From Microcystis aeruginosa FD4 (lineage in GTDB: Bacteria; Cyanobacteriota; Cyanobacteriia; Cyanobacteriales; Microcystaceae), in contig NZ_CP046973.1 in assembly GCF_009792235.1 (NCBI RefSeq), positions 5,332,001 to 5,396,000 of the forward strand: DNA of 64,000 nt, given 5' to 3'. A program made the translations under genes and the position numbers. The notes under the pieces were generated by a model that was given only the letters and a program-made list of their open reading frames with translations, ran no database searches and was not told where the DNA came from. Shown piece after piece: positions 43,854 to 53,214 of the stretch (positions within the stretch are counted from its first letter, which is position 1; each line of letters opens with the position of its first letter).

Positions 43854-45845
43854 GTGTTTAATTTTCTGCCCAGTCTCCGAGAAGCGATCGCCCGTTGGTG
43901 GTCTGAGTTCACCCTCCAAACTAAATTAATGGCTGCGGCTACTTTAGCCGTTTCTTTGTTGATGAGTGGTTTAACCTTTTGGGCGGTTAACACGATCCAG
44001 CAGGATGTGCGTCTCAATGATACCCGTTTTGGCCGGGATTTAGGGCTGTTATTAGCCGCTAATGTCTCCCCCCTCATTGCTGAGGACAATTTAACCGATT
44101 TAGCCCGTTTTTCAGCCCGTTTTTATAGTAGTACCTCCAGTGTGCGTTATTTGATCTACGCTAACGAGGAGGGTCAGATATTTTTCGGCATTCCCTATTC
44201 TACCGCCGAAGTTAAAAATTCCCTGACGATTGAGCGTCGCATTCAATTACCGGAAAATTATGGCGAAAATGCGGAAACTCCCCTCGTCCGTCAGCATAAA
44301 ACCCCCGACGGTGAAGTAACCGATGTCTTTGTTCCCTTAAATCATGAAGGCAAATATTTGGGAGTATTGGCGATCGGGATCAATCCTAACGCTATTGTGG
44401 TCGCTTCTTCTAATCTAACCCGTGATGTTACTATTGCCGTTTTTGTCTCGATTTGGGCCATGGTGATTCTCGGGGCAGTTTTTAATGCTTTAACTATCAC
44501 CAAACCAATCAAGGAGTTATTAGTCGGGGTCAAAAATATTGCAGCGGGAAATTTTAAGCAGCGCGTTGATTTACCCCTGGGAGGAGAGTTGGGGGAATTA
44601 ATTCTCAGTTTTAATGAAATGGCGGAAAAGTTAGAACGATACGAAGAACAAAATATCGAAGAAATGACCGCCGAAAAAGCCAAACTAGATACGTTAATGT
44701 CTACTATTGCTGATGGGGCAATTCTCTTAGATACTAACTTTCAATTATTATTAATTAATCCCGCAGCTCGGGAAATATTTGGCTGGGAAGATCGGGAAAT
44801 TATCGGTCAAAATGTTCTACATCTTTTTCCTCCGGAGTTAACGGTTAAACTAACTAAACCTCTCTATCAAATTGCGGCAGGAGAAACCCTCCAGCCAGAA
44901 GAATCCGCTAATCAAAATCAGAAAAATGCTGTTATTGATCAGGAAAATAATAACTATTCCCCAGCAGAATTTAGATTATCTTTAACTAACCCGAAACCCT
45001 GCACAATTCGCATTTTGTTAACTCAGGTATTCGATCAGTATCGGGAGAATGTCCGGGGAATTGCCATGACGCTACAGGATATCACCAGAGAAGCAGAATT
45101 AAATGAGGCAAAAAGTCAATTTATTAGCAATGTTTCCCATGAGTTAAGAACCCCTTTATTTAACATCAAATCTTTTATTGAAACCCTGACAGAATTTGGA
45201 GAGGATCTCAGCGATACAGAAAAAAGAGAGTTTTTAGAAACCGCCAACCATGAAACCGATCGCTTAACTCGTTTAGTTAATGATGTTCTCGATCTTTCTC
45301 GGTTAGAGTCCTCCCGTAACTATAACTTAGATGCGATCGATATCGGACAATTAATTGAACAAACCCTAAGGACTTATCAACTAAATGCTAGGGATAAAGG
45401 ACTAGAATTAAGCTCGGAAATTGAAGCAAATTTACTACCAATTTTGGGCCATTATGATCTACTTTTACAGGTATTAACTAATCTAGTCGGTAACTCCCTA
45501 AAATTTACTCCTGCTGGCGGCAAAGTGATGATTCGTGCCTATAAAATAACCAGAGATAATCCCCAAGAAACTGTCAAAATTCGCGTGGAAGTATCCGATA
45601 CTGGTATTGGCATTGATGCCGAGGATCAAAGTGCCATATTCGATCGCTTCTATCGGGTAGAAAATCGCGTTCATACCCTAGAAGGGACGGGATTAGGATT
45701 ATCGATCGTCAAAAATATTATTGAAAAGCACTATAGTCAAATTAATTTGATTAGTGAAGTGGGAATTGGCACAACTTTCTGGTTCGATCTAGACATATAT
45801 CAAGGCTCGATCGCCAGCAAGAAAATTAACGACGTGAGTTTATAA
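43854..45845 (+). CDS. nblS: Sensor histidine kinase NblS (DspA/Hik33 type)
   Basis: 663 residues from GTG 43854. Layout: TM helix about 28-50, an extracytoplasmic sensor (about 50-175), a second TM at about 185-210, HAMP (TKPIKELLVGVKNIAAGNFK), PAS (LLDTNFQLLLINPAAREIFG), HisKA with His429 in SNVSHELRTPLFN, and HATPase with DTGIGI and GTGLGLSIV. NblS/Hik33 controls high-light, cold and nutrient-stress genes and signals through RpaB and related regulators in cyanobacteria. No regulator gene is next to it, which fits the family. Confidence 0.93.
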   Translation: MFNFLPSLREAIARWWSEFTLQTKLMAAATLAVSLLMSGLTFWAVNTIQQDVRLNDTRFGRDLGLLLAANVSPLIAEDNLTDLARFSARFYSSTSSVRYLIYANEEGQIFFGIPYSTAEVKNSLTIERRIQLPENYGENAETPLVRQHKTPDGEVTDVFVPLNHEGKYLGVLAIGINPNAIVVASSNLTRDVTIAVFVSIWAMVILGAVFNALTITKPIKELLVGVKNIAAGNFKQRVDLPLGGELGELILSFNEMAEKLERYEEQNIEEMTAEKAKLDTLMSTIADGAILLDTNFQLLLINPAAREIFGWEDREIIGQNVLHLFPPELTVKLTKPLYQIAAGETLQPEESANQNQKNAVIDQENNNYSPAEFRLSLTNPKPCTIRILLTQVFDQYRENVRGIAMTLQDITREAELNEAKSQFISNVSHELRTPLFNIKSFIETLTEFGEDLSDTEKREFLETANHETDRLTRLVNDVLDLSRLESSRNYNLDAIDIGQLIEQTLRTYQLNARDKGLELSSEIEANLLPILGHYDLLLQVLTNLVGNSLKFTPAGGKVMIRAYKITRDNPQETVKIRVEVSDTGIGIDAEDQSAIFDRFYRVENRVHTLEGTGLGLSIVKNIIEKHYSQINLISEVGIGTTFWFDLDIYQGSIASKKINDVSL

Positions 45846-46225
45846 AAGCCGTAAACGGCTCTTCTGGTTTCTGTGTGGAAACGAGGTCTATACTGATAGA
45901 ATATCCGCAAAATAGTCCTAAAAGTCTTGCCCAATAAGCACTTTAGTATTCCATAAGCAAAAATTATCACACAAAGTCGAGAAGAGCCAGATAAAATACT
46001 GAAAATAACCATTGATACTGCCCAATTTTACCCTAATTAGGGCTGGCTTCTAGAGAACAGATAAGTGGCTAGACACAATTAATTACACATATCCAACTAC
46101 CTCTTACATGAGTGCATGAGTGCCTATCCTAACCAAGAAGTTAATTTTGCCCTATTACTTAAAAGAGCAGCGAGTGTCAAAATCGCTACAATAATACATA
46201 AAATCCGGCGTTGTGAGGAAAGCCT
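45846..46225. other. Intergenic region with repeat fragments
   Basis: No supported gene. It contains a CCCTAATTAGGG palindrome (46030-46041), as also found near 23748 and 48340, and the inverted copy of the 35-bp repeat (46060-46094). A minus-strand open frame overlapping the nblS end (45800-46012) looks accidental. Confidence 0.5.
46060..46094. repeat. Dispersed 35-bp repeat (copy 2, inverted)
   Basis: GATAAGTGGCTAGACACAAT followed by TAATTACACATATCC. Its reverse complement matches 27382-27416. Possibly a transposon-end relic. Confidence 0.6.
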
Positions 46226-46270
46226 ATCGATACCATCTTCGGTAATACCCAGGGACTGAAAGCCAGTCAA

Positions 46271-47914
46271 ATGAAACAGCTACAAAGGCTGTACCATGAA
46301 CGCTTGCCCATCGATACTCTCACCACCCCAGAATTCGCCCAAAGACTGGCGGCTATCAGTACCGATATCCATCAACCCCTCTGCACCTATATCAACCGTC
46401 GCGGCCAGGTAATTCGTGTGGGAGTGGGAACCCCCCGACAAACCCAATTTTCTCTCTTGGAACTACCCCGCTACGGTTCCGAGCGTCTTTGCGGAATTCG
46501 TTGCATCGCCACGGAACTCAAGCAGGAATCGCCAAAAGAATCCAGTTTAACCGCCATGGCTCTGCAAAGATTAGACGCACTGGTGATCTTAACTCTAACC
46601 GGTACAGGCATGATCCGTCGCGGTGGTGGGGCGACCGGTTATGTGGAGCAAGTCTATCTGGCTCATCTCATACCACAAAGTCAAACAAATGTCAATAGTA
46701 ATATATACTGGTCTGTCTCCGCTCCCTTAAATCTAGAGGATTTAAGCAAACAGGACTTTTTAGAGTTAGTCGAAGGACTAGAGGCGGAGTTTCAGCGAGA
46801 ATTTACCGCTATAACCGTTGATAAAGCCGAAGATCGGGTGCTATTGGTTGGTTTAATGACCGAGGGGATGAGCGATCGCCAGTTCGAGGACGGTTTAAGC
46901 GAATTAGAACGTTTAGTTGATACCGCCGGGGGTAAAGTTTTGCAAGTCACCCGACAAAAACGGGATCATCCCCATCCTCAAACAGTGATCGGTTCGGGAA
47001 AAGTGGCAGAAATAGCCCTACAGGTGCAAACTTCGGGGGCTAATTTAGTTGTATTCAATCGGGACCTTTCTCCCGCCCAAATTCGCAATCTAGAGAACCA
47101 AATCGGGGTGAGAGTGGTTGATCGCACCGAGGTAATCCTGGATATTTTCGCCCAACGGGCCCAATCCCAAGCGGGTAAACTACAGGTAGAATTAGCCCAA
47201 TTAGAATACACTTTACCCCGTCTCACCGGGCGCGGATTAGCCATGTCGAGATTGGGGGGAGGAATTGGCACTCGCGGACCGGGGGAGACAAAATTAGAAA
47301 CAGAACGCCGAACTATTCAACGTCGTTTATCCCGTCTCCAGGATGAGGTGGATCAACTGCAAGCTCATCGTTCTCGTTTACGCAAACAACGGCAAAAACA
47401 AGAGGTGGCCAGTGTGGCGATCGTCGGTTACACCAATGCGGGAAAATCTACTTTAATTAATGCTCTCACCGCTGCCGAAGTTTATACTGCCGATCAACTG
47501 TTTGCTACCCTTGATCCCACCACCCGACGCTTAACTATTACTGATACCCTCACCCAAGTCTCTCACACCCTTTTACTAACCGATACGGTGGGTTTTATCC
47601 ATGAATTACCCCCCTCACTGGTGGATGCTTTTCGGGCAACTTTAGAGGAAGTAACGGAAGCAGACGCCTTACTCCATCTGGTGGATCTCTCCCATCCAGC
47701 TTGGGAAAGTCAGATTGCCTCGGTGTTAAAAATCCTCTCGGAGATGCCGATTCAAACTGGTCCGGTGTTAATGGTGTTTAATAAGTTGGATCAGGTAAAA
47801 AGCGAGGATTTGGAAATAGCCAAGGAAAAATATCCCCAAGCTGTTTTTATCTCGGCTATTCGTCGGCTAGGATTGGAAACTTTAAAACAAAAGTTAATCG
47901 ATTTAATCGCTTAA
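46271..47914 (+). CDS. hflX: GTPase HflX
   Basis: 547 residues from the ATG at 46271. HflX N-terminal domain, ending in the glycine-rich loop near LTGRGLAMSRLGGGIGTRGP and GETKLETERR, then a G domain with Walker A GYTNAGKS at 386-393, DTVGFIHELP (G3) and NKLD (G4). It binds 50S ribosomes and splits stalled or heat-damaged ones. In-frame codons just upstream read PIDTIFGNTQGLKASQ, the conserved start of cyanobacterial HflX, but no ATG/GTG/TTG precedes them after the TGA at 46214. The true start may be a rare codon (CTG 46256, or ATC after TGAGGA). Confidence 0.9.
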   Translation: MKQLQRLYHERLPIDTLTTPEFAQRLAAISTDIHQPLCTYINRRGQVIRVGVGTPRQTQFSLLELPRYGSERLCGIRCIATELKQESPKESSLTAMALQRLDALVILTLTGTGMIRRGGGATGYVEQVYLAHLIPQSQTNVNSNIYWSVSAPLNLEDLSKQDFLELVEGLEAEFQREFTAITVDKAEDRVLLVGLMTEGMSDRQFEDGLSELERLVDTAGGKVLQVTRQKRDHPHPQTVIGSGKVAEIALQVQTSGANLVVFNRDLSPAQIRNLENQIGVRVVDRTEVILDIFAQRAQSQAGKLQVELAQLEYTLPRLTGRGLAMSRLGGGIGTRGPGETKLETERRTIQRRLSRLQDEVDQLQAHRSRLRKQRQKQEVASVAIVGYTNAGKSTLINALTAAEVYTADQLFATLDPTTRRLTITDTLTQVSHTLLLTDTVGFIHELPPSLVDAFRATLEEVTEADALLHLVDLSHPAWESQIASVLKILSEMPIQTGPVLMVFNKLDQVKSEDLEIAKEKYPQAVFISAIRRLGLETLKQKLIDLIA

Positions 47915-48031
47915 GTATAGCAGTAAGCCGTCAGGAGCCAGTCCTCAGGAGACAGCAGATTGCTTTTATTTATTCTCCCCACTTCATAATTCCCACTTCC
48001 CACTTCCCACTTCCCACTGATAACTGAATTG

Positions 48032-48216
48032 TCCAGAACTGAATCCAATAGAGAGACTAGGGGAAGAACTGAAAAAAGAGAGCAAATGGTCATGCTTTAA
48101 GCCTTTAGAGGAATTGGAAGTCAAAGTAGATGAATTATTTAAGAAGTTAACACCCCCAGAGAGTTGCTTCTCTCACAGGATTTCCCTTCATCCTTGATGC
48201 TCTATCTGCAATGAAT
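48032..48216 (+). pseudogene. IS630-family transposase C-terminal remnant
   Basis: Reads PELNPIERLGEELKKE, then the CFKPLEELEVKVDELFKKLTP end of IS630 (Tc1/mariner) transposases, followed by a frameshift into SFTGFPFILDAL-like sequence. The DD part upstream is gone. A partner N-terminal piece lies at 48461. Confidence 0.7.
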
Positions 48217-48239
48217 ACAATTTAATTTGGTATTATTTG

Positions 48240-48365
48240 AAGGTGGAACATGACGCAATCGCCAATAAAAATGCCAGGTTTTTGAACCACGCTTTGCTCA
48301 AAACCTTGCACCTAAGTTGACGCTTTTTCAGCAGAACCTAATTAGGGCTTGCAGCAAAAAGCGTC
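48240..48365. repeat. Dispersed repeat (copy of the element near 23650-23780)
   Basis: Contains GAACCACGCTTTGCTCAAAA then CCTTGCACCT, and TTTTTCAGCAGAACCTAATT then AGGGCTTGC, both matching the 23660 and 23740 blocks with a few changes. GTTGACGCTTTTT and AAAAAGCGTCAATT (48316/48354) form an inverted pair. Confidence 0.6.
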
Positions 48366-48460
48366 AATTGGCTGGTGATGGGGTGAGTTTCGTAGTGGTC
48401 TGTCAAAGGAAGAATGACGGATAATAGGAGAGTTAAATTCAACCCAATGAGTACCAATTA

Positions 48461-48532
48461 TGCCAGCTAAAAAATATATCGTCTCTCTAACAGAGAATGA
48501 GCGAGTCTATCTGCAAGAATTAACCCAAAAAG
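48461..48532 (+). pseudogene. IS630-family transposase N-terminal remnant
   Basis: ATG at 48461 reads MPAKKYIVSLTENERVYLQE-LTQK, the usual start of the IS630 helix-turn-helix domain. It is cut after about 24 codons by the MITE at 48533. Confidence 0.65.
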
Positions 48533-48632
48533 CAGCAATTCTCATTTTGAAATAAATGATGAATTAACCCCTATTGTGAACCTCAAAGTTTAGTATAAAA
48601 GAATTATGTTGTCAGATAAATGAGAATTGCTG
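48533..48632. mobile_element. 100-bp MITE with perfect 15-bp inverted ends
   Basis: CAGCAATTCTCATTT at 48533 and AAATGAGAATTGCTG ending at 48632. It interrupts the IS630 remnant and has no coding capacity. Confidence 0.75.
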
Positions 48633-48812
48633 GGAAAAAAGCTTAAGCTTTGCGAGAATTGGCCGCCTCCCACTTGTCCTAGCCGACTTGGCTGTTGGTA
48701 TATATTTACTCCCTCAAGAAATCAAGCATACAATTTAAATTGTAAAATGTCTTGACAAAACTCCAGAAAAAGTGGACATTAAATCAATAAAAGTCGACAA
48801 AAGTGGATCAAG

Positions 48813-50361
48813 TTAGTTTGATAACGACGGGGTTTTAAACCCATTTACTAATACTCCACCAGAATGTCCACAGCGGTTAGGTTTCAGGGAGCGCAGGCTG
48901 TTCAGTTCTGCGAGGATGGCTGAACTGCCGTTGATTGCGGCGGCCGCCACCGGATTGAGTACCCAAAACGCCCCGACTGCCACCACTAACAGGTTGGGCA
49001 GAGTAGCGATCGCCAAACTCCTGTATGCAGTCGCAAGGGTATGCCGCGCCGGGGCAAAGGTGTAGCCGAGGGGCTGGATATCTTGGCTGTGCAAGATGAC
49101 ATCTGCGGCCGCTTCAAAATCCCCTCTCCCTAGAGAAATGACCACCTGATTCCTCCTGGGCAGCCAAGTAATCACTACCACTGTCGGTTATCCAAGCGAC
49201 TCGCTTGCCTTGGTAGCGCAACTGTTCTCGGAGGCACTCAACAGCAGCCGCATCGGTGGCGAAGTAGATGCACTCAGAAGGGATGTCCCAACTCACCGGC
49301 AGCTCCGGGGTAATCAAGCCCTGGAAACTTTCGCAAGTAAAGGCCAGAGTATCCACCTGAGCCAGCTTTTCCAGTACCCTGGCATTGCGGATGTAAACGC
49401 CTTGTCGCGCTGCCGCCGTCAGGGTAGAAACCACTGCCAAGGGAGTAACGCCCCGCAGGGAAACCCCGATGTCGAGGGGCAGCACCGCACTCGCTCGCCC
49501 CAAGTCTCCCGTCACCATTGCCAAAGTGCCGCTCAGGAGCAAAGTGGGGACGATCGCTCCTTGGGCGACGGGTTTGAGGTTCTGGAGTAGTTCGGTTTTT
49601 TCGACGGAATGTAGCCACCCTTCTCGATCTGCTTCGGGAACGGGCGCGAACCGCTGCCGGTCAGAAAGCCAGTGGATTTCTGCATCTTCTTGCTGGAACA
49701 GCAGGTATAGCTCGTCTTCTAGCTGTTGGAGCTTGCCCGGTTGCAGGCTCTCTGCCACTGCGGCCAGATTGAGGGCGATCGCACCAGCTACGCCGTTGCC
49801 CTGGAGCAGTTGGGCACTTAACCAGAGGGCATCGAGGCAGTCTATTGTCACTTGTCCCTGCTGGGTGAGGGCTTAGCCAACCCTCTGCCAGAGAGGAATT
49901 GAAGCCGCAAGGACAATTCCCCCCACAATCGAGAAGGGCAGTTCTAGGGGAGCAGCAGCGATCGCCACGGCTAAGGCTAAGGCCGGCAGCCCTAAAGTTG
50001 GCCAAGTCCCCTGATTCCTAGCCCCGACTTTCTCCCTTAGCTCTGGCTCTCTTTCCCGGCCGGCCGCTGGGATGGCCGCTTGCAAGTAATCTAGGATGGC
50101 CGTTGCTGACAGCGCTTCCGCCTGGTAGGAGACAATCAGGGAGCAGGCGGCGGCATTGATGCGGCTCTCGCTGATGGCAGTGGTTCTAAGCAGCGATCGC
50201 TGCAAGCGTCTGGCAAATTCGTCATCCCAATTGAGGCGGGGAATGCGAATTCGCAGCCGTCCCGGAATTTGATGGGCGACTTGCCAATCTACCCACTCAG
50301 GGGGTGCTGGGGAATTTTTTGCCGCTTGAACTGGCGCGGGAGTCAGAATTGTTGTCGTCAT
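48813..50361 (-). pseudogene. Heavy-metal P-type ATPase-like gene, truncated and decayed
   Basis: N-terminus (from 50361): an HMA2-like metal-binding domain (VAHQIPGRLRIRIPRL, then HMA-type helices) and two TM helices. In-frame TAA at 49873 breaks it; the same frame goes on as ALTQQGQVTIDCLDALWLSA down to 49114. A frameshift at about 49150 leads into VISLGRGDFEAAADVILHSQ and C-terminal TM helices ending at 48813. The phosphorylation loop (DKTGT) and the ATP-binding domain are missing; VDTLAF is followed by unrelated sequence. About 1.5 kb in place of ~2.3 kb. The segment is clearly GC-richer than its surroundings, which suggests horizontal transfer. Confidence 0.75.
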
Positions 50362-50373
50362 GGTGAGGTGATT

Positions 50374-50523
50374 CTAGAGAGGCCACCGACCAGCAGCGAC
50401 GATCAGCAGCGGGACGAACAAGACATTCAACAGCAGGCTGGCAGCGGCGACGACGGCAGCGACGTAGATGACATCAGTCATAAATTTGGCAACGCCAGCA
50501 AAAATATCGGCAACCCAACTCAT
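50374..50523 (-). CDS. Small membrane protein upstream of the P-type ATPase-like gene
   Basis: 49 residues, MSWVADIFAGVAKFMTDVIY then VAAVVAAASLLLNVLFVPLL. A single transmembrane helix (about 18-43). Very strong ribosome binding site (GGGAGGACAGAACC before the ATG at 50523). It is read 13 bases before the start of the ATPase-like pseudogene and has the same high GC content, so the two formed an operon. It looks intact. Possibly a small subunit or regulator of the transporter; unknown. Confidence 0.65.
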   Translation of the reverse strand: MSWVADIFAGVAKFMTDVIYVAAVVAAASLLLNVLFVPLLIVAAGRWPL

Positions 50524-50722
50524 GGTTCTGTCCTCCCAAGGGAATTTTCAAGGCTATAATATTGAATTGTAGCAATAATTTTGGTCATTGCCTCAACGGT
50601 CTAGTGGCGGCGGCTGCCCCCATCGGGAAAAGTTATCTTCCCATCCATGGAACCCATCAGTCCCTTGTCATGGGTTAGACCAAAAGAGAGCAAGTGAACT
50701 TTTGCTTTAACTCAGCATTTGT

Positions 50723-51811
50723 ATGACAAATTTCAAACAAAAATTAGGGCGGATATTAGGCTTAGGAATGCTTTCTCTGCTTCCCTCTTTCTCCTTACTG
50801 GCCGCAGAAAAAATCACCTTTTCAGTCTTCCCAGCAGGGGAATTTAATATATCGTTGAAAAGTTTAGAAAACTTTGCTGAAACTGGTAAAATAAGCTCCG
50901 ATTTAGTTTGATTTACCAAGGATTTTTCCCCTGAAGACTTAGTACAACTCCGTCATGTACTTAATGAATCTTTCCCCATTAATGAAGTAGAGGCATTTAG
51001 GTTTTTTAATACTGCCTTTGGGCAAGAATTGATCAAACAATTCAGTCAATTGATCAAAAGTCCACCGGATCAAAGTCAACCCTTATTAGAAGGTGCTATT
51101 ATCTCATCTGTCGCCAATCTTGATGGATTAAACATCATTAATGTTCTCAAAAACTATGATAGTCCAACCCTAGCTTTAAACTTAGAAACTGTCCGCAATA
51201 GCATTGATGAAGCCGACCAATTATATCAAGCAACAGAACGTATTTTTAATTGGTTAGATCCTCAAGCGCTGGCCGAAGATATCCCCTTACCCTCCTCGAT
51301 TAATTTATCTAATTTAGCAACCAAGGGAAATCAAACTTGGACATCAGAAACCTTAAGGATTCCTCGTCCTAATAGAGACCCTTTAACCGTCTTTGTTTAT
51401 CTTCCTGAAAAATCCAGCAAACCGGCTCCTTTAATTGTCATTGCACCTGGCTTAAATTCCGATTTTCAATCCTTAAGTTATGTCGCTCAACATTTAGCTT
51501 CTTATGGTTTTGCCATAGTGGGAATTAATTTTCCTGAAAGTGATGCCCAAAGGCTGTATGATGCTTTGCATGGGTTAGATACTTTGCCCACACCTAATGT
51601 TTGGATGGAACAGCCGAAAGACATAAGTTTAGTATTAGATACCTTAGAACAAAAAATGCAATCAGATCCCAATTAGCAAGGTAAAATAGACACCCAAAAT
51701 ACAGTAATTTTGGGTCAATCCTTAGGAGGATATACCGCAATTGCCACAGGAGGGGCAAATATTGAAGGTTCTTCGGTAGGTAGTATGCTAGGGACTCTTT
51801 GCTTATCCTGA
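50723..51811 (+). pseudogene. DUF1400/alpha-beta hydrolase, interrupted by two stop codons
   Basis: All three open parts are in one frame. A signal peptide-like start (GMLSLLPSFSLLAAEKI), then the cyanobacterial DUF1400 domain (LIKSPPDQSQPLLEGAIISS), then an alpha/beta hydrolase (LIVIAPGLNSDFQSLSYVAQ and nucleophile elbow GQSLGGYTA at about 51713). TGA at 50909 and TAG at 51674 interrupt it, and the frame ends at 51811, well before the catalytic Asp/His. A recent pseudogene of an exported esterase-type enzyme. Confidence 0.8.
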
Positions 51812-51837
51812 AAACCTTATGCGTCAAGTCCAGAAGA

Positions 51838-51998
51838 ACCGAATACTTTAAATGAAAAAAACCATTGACTAATCGCAGTATTGAGGTTTTTCCAAAGCCG
51901 TTTTTACCATAAATAATAGTTATTCTTTCCTCCCTATTGAGATGAATTGTATCAAATATGCCAAAAAGATGCGTAACTGTAATTTGTTTAATTCTCAT
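51838..51998 (-). pseudogene. AAA ATPase N-terminal fragment
   Basis: Reads MRIKQITVTHLFGIFDTIHL, then ERITIIYGKNGFGKTSILRL with a Walker A motif. After about 50 residues the sequence loses homology in the region of the broken hydrolase, so only the first ~160 bases are left. Similar ATPases are found in defence and SMC-like systems. Confidence 0.6.
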
Positions 51999-52317
51999 AA
52001 TTTCACGGGATCAAGTGATTAAACTTAGACGACTCTATACATTTCTTTCACTAGACGCACTCTACTACTCATAAGTTTAGAGGATCGAGGCTTTGAAGCC
52101 AGAAATTTTGGCAGACGTTTTCAAAAAACGCCTCTAGATACTGTATCATACCAAATCCGTTTTTAATAGTATGATTAACTCCTCATCGAACTTTAAAAAC
52201 CCACTCCCTTCTCCCTTCTCCCTTCTCCCTACTTCCCACTTCCCCTCTCCTAGCCGCCACTTAACCTGACAGTATATATTAAGAAAAGCAACAAATACTT
52301 TACACATACAACAAAGT

Positions 52318-53208
52318 ATGCAGCAAATTCTAGGATTAGAGACACAACCAAAAATCTGGCATTGGCGGGGATTCAAAATCACCTATCAAAGTGCGGGGGA
52401 GACAGGACCGGCGATCGTGCTTGTGCATGGATTTGGGGCATCTTGGGGACATTGGCGAAAAAATATCCCCGTTTTAGGCGAAAAATGTCGCTGTTTTGCC
52501 CTAGATTTAATTGGTTTTGGCGGTTCCGACAAACCCGAACCAAAAAACCAGATCGATTACACTTTCGAGACTTGGGGGGCGCAAATTGCCGATTTTTGTC
52601 GGGAAGTGGTGGGGGGTCCTGCTTTTTTGGTGGGTAATTCCATCGGTTGTGTGGCCATTATGCAGGCTGCCGTCGATTATCCCGATTTTGTCCTTGGGGT
52701 AGCGGCGATCAATTGTTCCCTCAGACTACTGCACGAAAGAAAACGGGGGAAATTACCCTGGTATCGTCGTTTAGGTGCAGATATTGCCCAAATAATTCTC
52801 AAAAATAAAGCAATTGGGGCTTTTTTCTTCCAACAGATCGCTAAACCCCAGACAGTGCGTAAAATTCTCCTCCAAGCTTATCGGCGCTCGGAAGCGGTAA
52901 CGGAGGAATTAGTAGAAATAATCTTAAAACCCGCCAGAGATCAGGGAGCGATCGAGGTTTTCCTCGCTTTTACTGGTTATTCTGGCGGCCCGCTGCCAGA
53001 AGACCTACTGCCGATTCTTCCCTGTCCGGCTATGCTGCTTTGGGGTAGCGAAGATCCTTGGGAACCCTTGCCCTTGGGCCAAGAATTAGCACGATTCCCG
53101 ACAGTAAAACAGTTTATCCCCTTAGCCGGTTTAGGCCACTGTCCCCAGGACGAGGCCCCAGAAATAGTTAATCCGATTTTATTAGACTTCCTGCAAGCTC
53201 ATATCTAA
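52318..53208 (+). CDS. Alpha/beta-fold hydrolase
   Basis: 296 residues. HGFGASWGHWRKNIP (oxyanion region), nucleophile Ser108 in VGNSIGCV, acid Asp in LLWGSEDPWEP, and His in GLGHCPQDEAPE. The layout fits the haloalkane dehalogenase/epoxide hydrolase-like branch with a cap domain (about 130-220), common in cyanobacteria as esterase or pheophytinase-like enzymes. No signal peptide. Substrate unknown. The ATG at 52318 follows an AT-rich leader without strong ribosome binding site. Confidence 0.85.
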   Translation: MQQILGLETQPKIWHWRGFKITYQSAGETGPAIVLVHGFGASWGHWRKNIPVLGEKCRCFALDLIGFGGSDKPEPKNQIDYTFETWGAQIADFCREVVGGPAFLVGNSIGCVAIMQAAVDYPDFVLGVAAINCSLRLLHERKRGKLPWYRRLGADIAQIILKNKAIGAFFFQQIAKPQTVRKILLQAYRRSEAVTEELVEIILKPARDQGAIEVFLAFTGYSGGPLPEDLLPILPCPAMLLWGSEDPWEPLPLGQELARFPTVKQFIPLAGLGHCPQDEAPEIVNPILLDFLQAHI

Positions 53209-53214
53209 ATCCCT

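Noticed and set aside
45800..46012. 70-codon minus-strand frame after nblS
   Set aside because: It overlaps the end of nblS, has no ribosome binding site and no recognisable domain.
49210..50559. Several forward frames in the GC-rich segment
   Set aside because: They are antisense shadows caused by high GC content; the minus-strand frames show HMA and transporter sequence.
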